DNA of 23,401 nucleotides from JALZAI01 sp038212215 (GCA_038212215.1 JBBQUT010000051.1:1-23401), one strand, 5' to 3'. Positions 8,431 to 14,402 are shown, numbered from the stretch's first letter. The notes: generated from the letters alone by a model not told the origin. Made by a program: numbers and translations.

Positions 8431-8600
8431 CTACCCGGTGCGGCCGGCGATGTGCTGGGCCACCCGAACGGCGTTGGCAGTCATGGTCAGGGTGGGGTTG
8501 ACCGCGCCGATCAAGGGCATGAACGCGCCGTCGACGACGTCGAGCTGACCAGGTCGTGCAGGTAGAGGCTGCGTTCGAACGTCTTTGAGTGCAGACCGAG
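8431..8600 (-). pseudogene. GMC oxidoreductase, C-terminal remnant
   Basis: The minus strand ends with the FAD-binding C-terminus of glucose-methanol-choline oxidoreductases: QLDVVDGAFMPLIGAVNPTL followed by TMTANAVRVAQHIAG and a stop at 8431. The VDGAxxP...GAVNPTLT pattern is the family's second signature. Just upstream the frame shifts to one reading HSKTFERSLYLHDL, where HD should run directly into QLDVVDG; one missing base explains it. The remaining 450 or so residues of a GMC enzyme are absent. It is a relic of a redox enzyme, left between DUF2254 and the toxin-antitoxin genes. Confidence 0.7.
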
Positions 8601-8769
8601 GTACCGTCGCGATCAACGTAGCGGAAAACCGGCTGCCTGCGCCTCTAAATTGGGTGCAGCGACAGGATCACCAATATAACGAGGCGGATCTCGGGCGGTC
8701 AGGCTGCGCCTGTCGGGCTGGAGATCGCGACCTGCGCGGAGGCTTGCGTCGTTATCCGAATTTATCAGG

Positions 8770-8785
8770 GTATCTGATCGGGTAC
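8770..8785. promoter_or_regulatory. Second, imperfect copy of the toxin-antitoxin palindrome
   Basis: GTATCTGATCGGGTAC matches the perfect palindrome at 8928-8943 in 14 of 16 positions and keeps the GTATC...GATCGG...TAC core. It lies 158 bp upstream of that site, close to fifteen helical turns, so both could be held on one face by a looped repressor. It sits in an AT-richer part of the intergenic region. That it binds the XRE antitoxin is inference. Confidence 0.5.
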
Positions 8786-8927
8786 ACCACTGATCGCCGG
8801 ACGGAGGCCAGCGGTAACCAGCCGGCGCAGACGAAGCAGACCGCGAATTGATCACCTGATCAGTCTCCTCGCAAACGGGCGGTCACGACCAACGCAACAG
8901 ACCCCCGGGGCGCCCTGCTGCGCGATG

Positions 8928-8943
8928 GTATCCGATCGGATAC
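8928..8943. promoter_or_regulatory. Perfect 16-bp palindrome, likely antitoxin operator
   Basis: GTATCCGATCGGATAC is identical to its own reverse complement. It lies 20 bp upstream of the GTG start of the XRE gene and overlaps a -10-like TACTCT at 8941-8946. A repressor bound here would block transcription of the antitoxin-toxin pair, the usual autoregulation of such operons. Confidence 0.65.
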
Positions 8944-8963
8944 TCTCCTCTTGGAGGTGTGGG

Positions 8964-9497
8964 GTGACTGGTGCGGAGTTGTTGGGTTGGGTGCGGCGGT
9001 CGGCCGGGTTGAGCCAGGCTGCTTTTGCTGGCCGTGCTGAGACGTCTCGGACGGCAGTGTCGGCGTACGAGCATGGCCGCAAATCGCCGTCGCTGGATAC
9101 GGTCGAGCGTTTGCTTGCCGGTGCCGGTTTCGAGCTGGATGCACGACCAATGGTCAACTTTGTCCGGATCGACGGCGCGCGAGGTCGAGCGATCCTGGTC
9201 CCGGACCGGCTTCCGCAGCTGCGCCCCGAGCAGGCGTTGGCGACGGTCGAGGTGCCAGTGACGGTCAACTGGTCGCAGCCGGGCCGGGTGTTTCGGCTGT
9301 CCGAGCGTGGTGACCGGGCTCGGGTTTACGAACTGGTGCTGCGCGAGGGCAGCGCAGACGATCTGTTGCGATACGTCGACGGCGCGTTGTTAGTCGATCT
9401 GTGGAATGAGTTGGTGCTGCCCCGCGCGGTGCGCGCGGCTTGGGCCCCGTTGATTGAGCAGGTCCTCGCCTCGGCGGACACGCCGAGCGTCGCGTAA
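8964..9497 (+). CDS. XRE-family HTH antitoxin of an AbiEii-type toxin-antitoxin pair
   Basis: A 177-residue protein with an N-terminal helix-turn-helix of the Xre/Cro type (residues about 3-55: LLGWVRRSAGLSQAAFAGRA, then TSRTAVSAYEHGRKSPSLDT). A C-terminal domain of roughly 100 residues that I do not recognise follows and probably contacts the toxin. I prefer the GTG at 8964, six bases after TTGGAGG (8951-8957), over the ATG at 8925, which would put the operator inside the gene. The stop codon overlaps the toxin ATG by one base (TAATG). By family analogy it neutralises the nucleotidyltransferase next to it and represses its own promoter. The HTH type differs from the winged-helix AbiEi antitoxins usually paired with AbiEii. 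Confidence 0.82.
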   Translation: MTGAELLGWVRRSAGLSQAAFAGRAETSRTAVSAYEHGRKSPSLDTVERLLAGAGFELDARPMVNFVRIDGARGRAILVPDRLPQLRPEQALATVEVPVTVNWSQPGRVFRLSERGDRARVYELVLREGSADDLLRYVDGALLVDLWNELVLPRAVRAAWAPLIEQVLASADTPSVA

Positions 9498-10144
9498 TGC
9501 CCGACCAGGTTCCGCTGCTGACCGCGTTCCAGATCGAGGTCTCGCGCCTGTTCTTCGGTCTGCCGGCCAGCGACGGGTTCCTGCTCGCTGGGGGCGGGGC
9601 ACTGCTTGCCCAAGGTCTGACGGCGCGGCCGACTCAGGATCTTGACTTCTTCACCCGTCCCGATGGTGGCGATGTCCGTCGCGTTCGTGATGAGTTCATC
9701 GCCGCCGCGGGCGAGCGTGGCTGGAGTATCGATCACGTTCAGGACGGCGGAACCTTCTGCCGGCTGTTGGTACATGGGCCGGAGGATCTGCTTGTCGACC
9801 TTGCGCTGGACTCCGCGCCCGGGCGGCCGGCGAGCGCAAGCATCGTCGGGCCGACGTTCGCACCCGATGAACTCGCTGGCCGCAAGGTGGTCGCGTTGTT
9901 CGATCGTGCGGCCGCGCGCGACTTCGTCGACGTCTACGCGCTGAGCCGGACGTTCGCCAAGACCGAACTTCTCGAGTTGGCGCGAGAGGTCGATGCGGGG
10001 TTTCTTATCTCCGTGTTCGTCGACATGATCGGGCATCTGACCCGCTACCGCGACGTCGATCTAATGCTCGGCGACGTGGACGTCGCTGCGCTGCGCGAGT
10101 TCTTCGACGAGTGGGCAGGCGAGCTGCACTCCGATGATGACTGA
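9497..10144 (+). CDS. AbiEii/AbiGii-family nucleotidyltransferase toxin
   Basis: A 215-residue nucleotidyltransferase of the AbiEii (MenT-like, DUF1814) family, the toxin of type IV-like toxin-antitoxin systems. Visible motifs are the GGGAL glycine turn (32-36), the metal-binding pair in TQDLDFF (Asp48 and Asp50), a third acidic residue at LLVDLALD (Asp101), and the LAGRKVVALFDRAAARDFVD block (Lys130, Asp142). These match the fold and catalytic residues of MenT toxins, some of which transfer nucleotides onto tRNA 3' ends and stop translation. The gene starts inside the antitoxin stop codon, so the two are coupled, and a hairpin follows eight bases after its stop. All key residues are present, so it is probably active. 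The natural target cannot be read from sequence. Confidence 0.85.
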   Translation: MPDQVPLLTAFQIEVSRLFFGLPASDGFLLAGGGALLAQGLTARPTQDLDFFTRPDGGDVRRVRDEFIAAAGERGWSIDHVQDGGTFCRLLVHGPEDLLVDLALDSAPGRPASASIVGPTFAPDELAGRKVVALFDRAAARDFVDVYALSRTFAKTELLELAREVDAGFLISVFVDMIGHLTRYRDVDLMLGDVDVAALREFFDEWAGELHSDDD

Positions 10145-10151
10145 ACCGATC

Positions 10152-10169
10152 GAAGCACCTCGGTGCTTC
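10152..10169 (+). terminator. Hairpin after the toxin gene
   Basis: GAAGCAC (10152-10158) and GTGCTTC (10163-10169) pair perfectly around the loop CTCG. The hairpin lies eight bases after the toxin stop codon. There is no T-run, which is usual for actinobacterial hairpin terminators. Confidence 0.55.
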
Positions 10170-10200
10170 CGACTCGTGAGTTTCCGGCACGATGGAAGGC

Positions 10201-10245
10201 CGGTGACTATCGTCGGCAGAGCACTGCGGTTTCAAAACCGTACGA
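10201..10245 (+). other. tRNA 5'-half-like sequence
   Basis: The order of elements resembles the 5' half of a tRNA: CGGTGAC (acceptor-like), TA, GGCAGAGC (D-arm-like) and CGGTTTCAAAACCG (anticodon-arm-like). CGGTGAC pairs at six of seven positions, counting one G-T pair, with ATCGCCG of the tRNA 3' end at 10461-10495. The D-stem does not pair properly and the anticodon loop has eight bases, so it is degenerate or coincidental. It may be one half of a tRNA gene split by about 215 bp. Confidence 0.25.
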
Positions 10246-10323
10246 CGGGCGACTGGGCGTGGGTCGTCGACGTCTCGATGAGGTGCCGGCCGGTCGGGGC
10301 GCGAACCCTGCCAAAGCACGGGA

Positions 10324-10352
10324 CGTGCAACGGTCGTGCAACACCACGACCG
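10324..10352. repeat. Direct repeat and hairpin in the attachment-like region
   Basis: CGTGCAAC occurs at 10324-10331 and again at 10335-10342. The second copy overlaps a perfect inverted repeat, CGGTCGTG (10331-10338) with CACGACCG (10345-10352). No gene covers it. It forms the left border of the CCAAC repeat cluster. Confidence 0.6.
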
Positions 10353-10364
10353 CAAACAACCGTC

Positions 10365-10435
10365 GCAGCCAACCTGGCCAACGCACGCGAGCCCCGTGAG
10401 CCAACAGATCCAAGGCTTACCAACGCAGCCAACGC
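10365..10435. repeat. Cluster of five CCAAC motifs left of the tRNA 3' end
   Basis: CCAAC occurs at 10369, 10378, 10401, 10420 and 10429. Two pairs are spaced exactly nine bases. The pair at 10417-10435 is the inverse of the pair at 10567-10585, matching at 17 of 19 positions. Short, spaced, oriented repeats on both sides of a tRNA 3' end are typical of arm-type binding sites of tyrosine integrases. No integrase gene is visible, so the role is inferred. Confidence 0.6.
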
Positions 10436-10460
10436 CGGGCGGAAACGTTGACACGGCAGG

Positions 10461-10495
10461 GGTGGGTCACTGGTTCAATCCCAGTATCGCCGACC
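10461..10495 (+). other. tRNA 3'-end fragment ending in CCA (attachment-core-like)
   Basis: The sequence contains a perfect T-arm: ACTGG (10468-10472), TTCAATC loop, CCAGT (10480-10484). A seven-base acceptor strand ATCGCCG, discriminator A and encoded CCA (to 10495) follow. No matching D-arm, anticodon arm or 5' acceptor strand lies in the 80 bp directly upstream, so this is not a complete tRNA gene. The G72 and A73 positions resemble tRNA-Pro. Tyrosine integrases commonly use exactly this portion of a tRNA as the crossover core, and it is flanked by inverted repeats on both sides. Confidence 0.6.
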
Positions 10496-10500
10496 ATCGG

Positions 10501-10521
10501 AGGCCCCGTATTCCGGGGCCT
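10501..10521 (+). terminator. Strong hairpin after the tRNA 3' end
   Basis: AGGCCCCG (10501-10508) and CGGGGCCT (10514-10521) pair perfectly around a five-base loop, five bases after the CCA. This is the usual position and form of the terminator behind actinobacterial tRNA genes. It supports the fragment being copied from, or part of, a real tRNA locus. Confidence 0.65.
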
Positions 10522-10950
10522 TCAGTCATTTCCGGATCCTTCTCGGGCCGTTCTGGGGCCACACGAGCGTTGGTTGCGTTGGTTAGTTGCAGTTCGGGTG
10601 TGGCCCCGATGTGGCCCGGCCATCACGACGAGACCGTCGTGCACCCGGGCATCGGGCCCGCTCCATGCCGCGATCGCCGCTGTTGGCGACCTGATCGTGA
10701 GGAACTGCAGCGGGTAGCCTGCTGGGAGACGAGTGAGCACTGCATCGAATCCGCAGTGGTCATGAGCGATTCGATTAGATGCGAGGGCGCTTCTCGATAG
10801 CCCGCAACTCATGTGTGGTTCGAGCTGTCGGTCTCTCGATGCCCCCGGATGCAGGGCCGGCTTCGAAGGTCTCCGCGACTCCCGCACACGGCCCGCTAGC
10901 CCCATCGGTGTGCTCGATCCTTTTGCAATCGAATACCTGAGCGGGTCGGT
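10522..10950. other. Non-coding region with inverted repeats, between attachment-like site and MarR gene
   Basis: No ORF here has a family motif. The first part holds the tandem GTTGG repeats and the inverted repeat GGGGCCACAC (10555-10564) with GTGTGGCCCC (10598-10607). A related GATGTGGCCCGG follows at 10608. The rest, to the end of the convergent MarR gene, shows nothing I can assign. Decay of an integrase reading toward the tRNA end is possible, but no motif supports it. Confidence 0.45.
10567..10585. repeat. Tandem GCGTTGGTT repeat, inverse of 10417-10435
   Basis: GCGTTGGTT occurs twice in direct tandem (10567-10575 and 10576-10584). Compared with the reverse complement of 10417-10435 it matches 17 of 19 bases. 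The two sets point toward each other across the tRNA 3' end and hairpin, 131 bp apart, like the two arms of an integrase attachment site. Confidence 0.6.
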
Positions 10951-11397
10951 TCAGCTGGAGGTCGCGAGAACACGTTGCAGGACGGCAGCCAGTCTTTGCA
11001 GTTCTCGATCTGAGAGTGCCTGTGCGAAGTGCTCCTCGATGCCGGCGAGATAGGTCGGGGCGGCCTGCCGGTAGCGCTGGAGTCCCAGGTCGGTGAGGGC
11101 GGCATAAGCGGACCGGCCGTCCTTCGGGTTCTGCTCACGGATGAGCAGGCCGGCAGCAACCATCTCCTCGACCAGTCGGCTGACGCGCGTCCGGCTCAGG
11201 ACGACACGCTCAGCGAGTTCGGTCATTAGTAGCTTGCGCTCGGGTGCGGCCGCCAGTTCCAGCAGCACGTCGTAGATGCGCAACGGCATGCCGGCCTCTG
11301 CCATGAGCGTGCGGTCGAGCACGGGCACCACGGCGGCATGCACCTGGAGCAGCGCACCCCACGCGCTCGTTGAGAGGTGCTTCCGATTCTCCGTCAC
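10951..11397 (-). CDS. MarR-family transcriptional regulator
   Basis: A 148-residue winged-helix repressor of the MarR family. The DNA-binding part is clear: helix 3 and recognition helix in LLMTELAERVVLSRTRVSRL VEEMVAAGLL and the wing in IREQNPKDGRSAYAALTDLG (about residues 55-107). The flanking helices make the dimer interface. The start is a GTG at 11397; a -10-like TAGACT on the minus strand ends seven bases before it, so the mRNA is probably leaderless. It is divergent from the azoreductase, and two operator-like repeats lie between them. By family behaviour it represses both directions until a phenolic, quinone or thiol-reactive ligand releases it. I see no conserved cysteine, so ligand binding is likelier than thiol switching. 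Confidence 0.88.
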   Translation of the reverse strand: MTENRKHLSTSAWGALLQVHAAVVPVLDRTLMAEAGMPLRIYDVLLELAAAPERKLLMTELAERVVLSRTRVSRLVEEMVAAGLLIREQNPKDGRSAYAALTDLGLQRYRQAAPTYLAGIEEHFAQALSDRELQRLAAVLQRVLATSS

Positions 11398-11417
11398 TCC
11401 GACAGTCTAACCCCTAC

Positions 11418-11463
11418 TTGCGTGCGCGCGCACCTAGATGTAGCTTGTGTGCACACGCACATA
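11418..11463. promoter_or_regulatory. Two direct operator copies between MarR and azoreductase genes, with promoter
   Basis: Two 19-bp sites share 15 positions: TTGCGTGCGCGCGCACCTA (11418-11436) and TTGTGTGCACACGCACATA (11445-11463). Each holds a perfect inner palindrome, GTGCGCGCGCAC and GTGTGCACAC. A plus-strand promoter TTGCGT (11418-11423), 17 bp, TAGCTT (11441-11446) is embedded. Site 1 covers its -35 and site 2 follows its -10. Site 1 also covers the expected -35 of the divergent MarR gene. MarR binding is inferred from position. Confidence 0.7.
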
Positions 11464-11478
11464 ACCAGGAGGATCTCC

Positions 11479-12105
11479 ATGACACGACTGCTGCACATCT
11501 CCGCCTCACCCCGGGGCGGAGCCTCCGAGTCGCTCGCGATCGCCGAACATTTCCTAGCCGCTGTCCGCGACGTCCGGCCCCAGGTACAGATCGACACCTT
11601 CGACCTGTGGGACGGGACGCTGCCTGAGTTCGGTCCGGCAGCCGCGGGCGCGAAGATGTCCGTCTTCGCCGGCATGACGCCCACCGGCGAGCAGGCCGCC
11701 GCCTGGCAGGCCGCGAAGTCAACGTTCGAGCGGTTCGCCGCAGCGGACGAGTACCTGTTCACGGTGCCGATGTGGAACCACGGCATCCCCTACATCCTCA
11801 AGCAGTTCATCGACGTCGTCAGCCAGCCAGGCATGGTCTTCTCCTTTGACCCTGAAGCCGGTTACACCGGCCTGCTCACCGGCAAGAAGGCCGCCGTCAT
11901 CTACACGAGCGCGGTCTACGGCGCCGGCCGGCCACCGTCGTTCGGCACCGACTTCCAGGCCCCGTACCTGGACAGCTGGCTGCGATGGACCGGCATCGAC
12001 GACATCACCACCGTCGAGTTCCGGCCGAACCTGGCTACCGGCGACGCGGACAGCGACAGGCAGCGCGCTCAAGCCGACGCACGTGACGCCGGCAAGACCT
12101 TCTAA
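11479..12105 (+). CDS. azoR: FMN-dependent NADH-azoreductase
   Basis: A 208-residue flavodoxin-fold reductase of the AzoR/acyl carrier protein phosphodiesterase family. It reduces azo dyes and, more relevantly, quinones by two electrons using NAD(P)H and FMN, protecting against electrophile stress. The N-terminus MTRLLHISASPRGGASESLA holds the FMN phosphate loop. The conserved flavin and substrate block PMWNHGIPYILKQFIDVV, then QPGMVFSF, lies near residues 96-122. The strand preceding the next loop, GKKAAVIYTSAVYG, follows. The ATG at 11479 has AGGAGG (11467-11472) six bases upstream. It is followed after 49 bp by a rhodanese gene and controlled from the region shared with the divergent MarR gene. 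Confidence 0.9.
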   Translation: MTRLLHISASPRGGASESLAIAEHFLAAVRDVRPQVQIDTFDLWDGTLPEFGPAAAGAKMSVFAGMTPTGEQAAAWQAAKSTFERFAAADEYLFTVPMWNHGIPYILKQFIDVVSQPGMVFSFDPEAGYTGLLTGKKAAVIYTSAVYGAGRPPSFGTDFQAPYLDSWLRWTGIDDITTVEFRPNLATGDADSDRQRAQADARDAGKTF

Positions 12106-12154
12106 CCCGACAGCGCGTAAACCCAACCCAGCTCAACCCAGCAAAGGACAGAAC

Positions 12155-12496
12155 ATGACCACCATCATCGACCGCGCCGAGCTTCAGACTCTCCTAGGAG
12201 CAGGCACCGTCACCCTCGTCGACGCGCTCCCGCAGAGCTACTACGACCAGCAGCACCTTCCCGGCGCCATCAACCTCCTCGACAGCGACGTCGACAACCG
12301 CGCAGCCACGCTCCTGCCAGACCGCAACGCGACGATCGTCACCTACTGCTCCAACCCTGCCTGCGGCAACAGCAAGGCTGTCGCCCGCCGGCTCGAGAAG
12401 CTCGGCTACGCCGACGTCCGCACCTACCCCGGCGGCATCCAGGACTGGACCGAAGCTGGACTGTCAACTCAGACGAGCGAGTCGCCCGCGGCGTGA
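12155..12496 (+). CDS. Single-domain rhodanese-like sulfurtransferase
   Basis: A 113-residue rhodanese domain. Asp23 (TLVDALP), HLPGAINL (residues 34-41) and the active-site loop YCSNPACGNS with Cys65 are present, followed by the usual helix AVARRLEKLGY and YPGGIQDWTEAGL. It would carry a persulfide on Cys65 and pass sulfur to thiols or cyanide. The loop is shorter in charge than classic rhodaneses, as in many small single-domain proteins, so the substrate is open. The start ATG at 12155 has AAAGGA a few bases upstream. It probably shares the azoreductase transcript, suggesting a joint role in repairing or buffering thiols after electrophile exposure. Confidence 0.86.
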   Translation: MTTIIDRAELQTLLGAGTVTLVDALPQSYYDQQHLPGAINLLDSDVDNRAATLLPDRNATIVTYCSNPACGNSKAVARRLEKLGYADVRTYPGGIQDWTEAGLSTQTSESPAA

Positions 12497-12620
12497 CTCT
12501 GTGACCTGATTCAATCGCTTCCGGCCATTCGCCGACTCGGCCAGGGCCGGACGCGCTCAGCCGCAGCCCCGTGTCTTGACGAGGCGCGGATGCCATGCAC
12601 TGGCCACGAGGCCATGTCGC

Positions 12621-13304
12621 TCACGGCTGCGGGCTGGCCCTGCGCGCGACAGGACGCTTCTGTCGCGACCCCCGCCGGCTCCAGCCGGCCAGCGTCGCCC
12701 GTAGTGCGATGTCGAGGACCTCTTGTCCGTCGGTTTCGGCGAGGGCTGGGTGGGCCAGCGGACTACGGCTGGCGTGCGAGAGCTCCAGGCTCACCAGCCC
12801 GTGGGTGAGCGCCCATAGGGCATACGCCAGTTCGCGGGACGCCACCTCCTGCGAGTGGGCTGCGAGCAGCCGCCCTGCCTGGCTTGCGAGCAGCCCGAAC
12901 GTGGTGTCCAGCGCGATGCTGCGCACCTCCGGGCTGGGGTCGAAGCCGGGCAGAACCCGCTCGAACAACAGTCCGTACAGGCCGGGGTTAGCCAGTGCGA
13001 AGGCCCGGTACGCGGCCAGCAGCGCCAGCACGGCCTCCGTCGGATCGGCCAGCGCCGCTGAGGGCGCCATGCGCAGGCGCAGTTGTTCAAAGCCCTCGGC
13101 GTACACGACGTCCAGCAGGCCGTCACGGCTCCCGAAGCCGGTGTAGAGGGCCATCGTCGTGGTGCCGGCGGCGGTTGCGATCCGCCGGACAGTCAAGTCA
13201 GTCGGTACCTCCGCACGCAGCAGCTGCAACGTCGCCTCAACGAGTCGCTCGTTGACCGTGCTCGCAGATGGACGTACAACCCGGGACTTCGAAAGGCTTG
13301 CCAT
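12621..13304 (-). CDS. TetR/AcrR-family repressor (WHG-type C-terminus)
   Basis: A 227-residue TetR-type repressor. The N-terminal helix-turn-helix spans about residues 18-64 (RLVEATLQLLRAEVPTDLTV, then IATAAGTTTMALYTGFGSRD). The C-terminal ligand and dimer domain resembles the WHG family, with ANPGLYGLLFERVLPGFDPS and ALWALTHGLVSLELSHAS. The ATG at 13304 lies 12 bases after a minus-strand TATAGT (13317-13322), leaving an almost leaderless transcript. It is divergent from a small ORF and an ABC transporter. A palindrome in the gap overlaps its -10 box, so it probably represses itself and the transporter until a drug-like ligand binds. The last 20 residues are basic and not conserved. Confidence 0.87.
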   Translation of the reverse strand: MASLSKSRVVRPSASTVNERLVEATLQLLRAEVPTDLTVRRIATAAGTTTMALYTGFGSRDGLLDVVYAEGFEQLRLRMAPSAALADPTEAVLALLAAYRAFALANPGLYGLLFERVLPGFDPSPEVRSIALDTTFGLLASQAGRLLAAHSQEVASRELAYALWALTHGLVSLELSHASRSPLAHPALAETDGQEVLDIALRATLAGWSRRGSRQKRPVARRASPQP

Positions 13305-13318
13305 GCCGACAAGCCTAC

Positions 13319-13346
13319 TATAACGTCTGCAATAACAAACGTTATA
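13319..13346. promoter_or_regulatory. TetR operator candidate
   Basis: TATAACGT (13319-13326) and ACGTTATA (13339-13346) form a perfect 8-bp inverted repeat with a 12-bp spacer, which contains a further ATAAC half-site. It lies in the 64-bp gap between the TetR gene and the divergent small ORF and overlaps the TetR -10 box. It is the only AT-rich palindrome nearby. Confidence 0.7.
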
Positions 13347-13368
13347 ACTACAACTCGGAGGACATCAC

Positions 13369-13488
13369 ATGGCCATCTCTACGCACTGCCGAGCGACCGC
13401 CCAGCCGCCAGCTCCTCCTGTTGAGAGCGACGCAAGACTCCCGGTCGGACACCGCACAGCCAGAGCAGCCGCCGGATCGACATCATGA
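13369..13488 (+). CDS. 39-residue small ORF heading the ABC transporter operon
   Basis: A short ORF with a better ribosome binding site than the gene it precedes: GGAGG at 13357-13361, seven bases before the ATG. Its product starts MAISTHCRATAQPPAPPVES and ends ARAAAGSTS; it has no membrane segment or known motif. Its TGA overlaps the ATG of the ABC ATPase as ATGA. The ATPase has no clear ribosome binding site of its own, so translation is probably passed on from this ORF. It sits just downstream of the TetR operator. It could be a leader that sets expression by coupling, a regulatory small peptide, or the worn N-terminus of an older gene. Confidence 0.5.
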   Translation: MAISTHCRATAQPPAPPVESDARLPVGHRTARAAAGSTS

Positions 13489-14402
13489 TCACCGCGACCG
13501 CTCTCAGCAAGACCTACGGAAACACCCGTGTCGTCAATGAGGTATCCCTGCACTGCGATCCCGGCACCATCACCGGCTTCCTCGGGCCCAACGGCGCAGG
13601 GAAGTCCACGACCCTGAAGATGATCGTCGGACTGGCCCGACCTGACCACGGGACCTCGACCGTCGGAGGTCACCCCTTCGTCGAGCTCCCGAACCCGACC
13701 CGCGTCGTCGGCACCTTGCTCGACCCTTCCGCGATGCACGCGGGCCGCACGGGCCGCGCCACCCTGATGATCGCCGCGAGAATGGCAGGAGTCCCGAGCG
13801 CCCGCGTGGACGCACTGCTCGAGCGCGTTGGACTCACCGACGCCGCCGACCGACGCGTCGGCGGGTACTCCCTCGGCATGCAACAGCGCCTCGGCATCGC
13901 CCAGACACTTGTGGGCGACCCGCAGGTGCTGATCCTCGACGAGCCAGCCAACGGACTCGACCCCGAGGGCATCGCGTGGATGCGCGGACTGCTCCGCGAC
14001 TTCGCCGAGCAGGGCGGCACGGTGCTGCTGTCCAGTCATCTGCTGCACGAGGTACAAGCCACCGCCGACCACCTCGTCGTCATCTCCCACGGCACGGTCG
14101 TCGCTTCCGGCCCGCTGACAGAGCTCCTCGCCACCTCCAGCCTGGTGCTCCGCACGCCGCAGTCTGCAGATCTCGCCCGCGCCCTGCGCGCGGCCGGGAT
14201 CGACTTCCGGCTGGCTCCCGACCAGAGCTTCACGGTGGACGGCCTCGACGGCCGAGTCGACGCCGCAATGATCGCGCGCATCGCGCTCGAGCACCACGTG
14301 CTACTCACCGAGCTGCGCCAATCCGACTCCGGCGGCCTCGAGCAGCTCTTCTTCTCACTCACCGCCACTAACCCGGCGCAGCCGCAAGGAGCAGCAGCAT
14401 GA
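13485..14402 (+). CDS. ABC transporter ATP-binding protein (drug/ABC-2 type)
   Basis: A 305-residue ATPase of the ABC-2 drug-export class. It has Walker A GPNGAGKST (34-42), Q-loop region replaced by the DPSAMHAGRTGR segment typical of this subgroup, signature YSLGMQQR (128-135), Walker B VLILDEPANGLDP (148-160) and the H-loop LLSSHLLHE (His185). A C-terminal domain of about 85 residues follows, as in bacitracin- and lantibiotic-type exporters. It energises the membrane protein encoded next, whose ATG overlaps its stop as ATGA. Its own ATG lies within the stop of the small ORF. The divergent TetR gene suggests induction by a substrate of the pump. The substrate is not evident. Confidence 0.92.
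   Translation: MITATALSKTYGNTRVVNEVSLHCDPGTITGFLGPNGAGKSTTLKMIVGLARPDHGTSTVGGHPFVELPNPTRVVGTLLDPSAMHAGRTGRATLMIAARMAGVPSARVDALLERVGLTDAADRRVGGYSLGMQQRLGIAQTLVGDPQVLILDEPANGLDPEGIAWMRGLLRDFAEQGGTVLLSSHLLHEVQATADHLVVISHGTVVASGPLTELLATSSLVLRTPQSADLARALRAAGIDFRLAPDQSFTVDGLDGRVDAAMIARIALEHHVLLTELRQSDSGGLEQLFFSLTATNPAQPQGAAA

Noticed and set aside
8836..8853. TGATCACCTGATCA as another antitoxin operator
   Set aside because: It shares only GATC with the 16-bp palindrome and is not placed at a matching distance, so it is left unassigned.
10201..10495. tmRNA or group I intron-bearing tRNA
   Set aside because: Length would fit, but there is no GGTTTCGAC-like tmRNA start, no plausible tag frame, and the anticodon-like arm is unbroken, so an intron would have to sit in the variable region, which is not where such introns lie.
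10448..10717. Plus-strand ORF beginning MTRQGWVTGSIPVSPT
   Set aside because: This is the familiar artefact of translating a tRNA 3' end and its flank; it has no ribosome binding site or motif.
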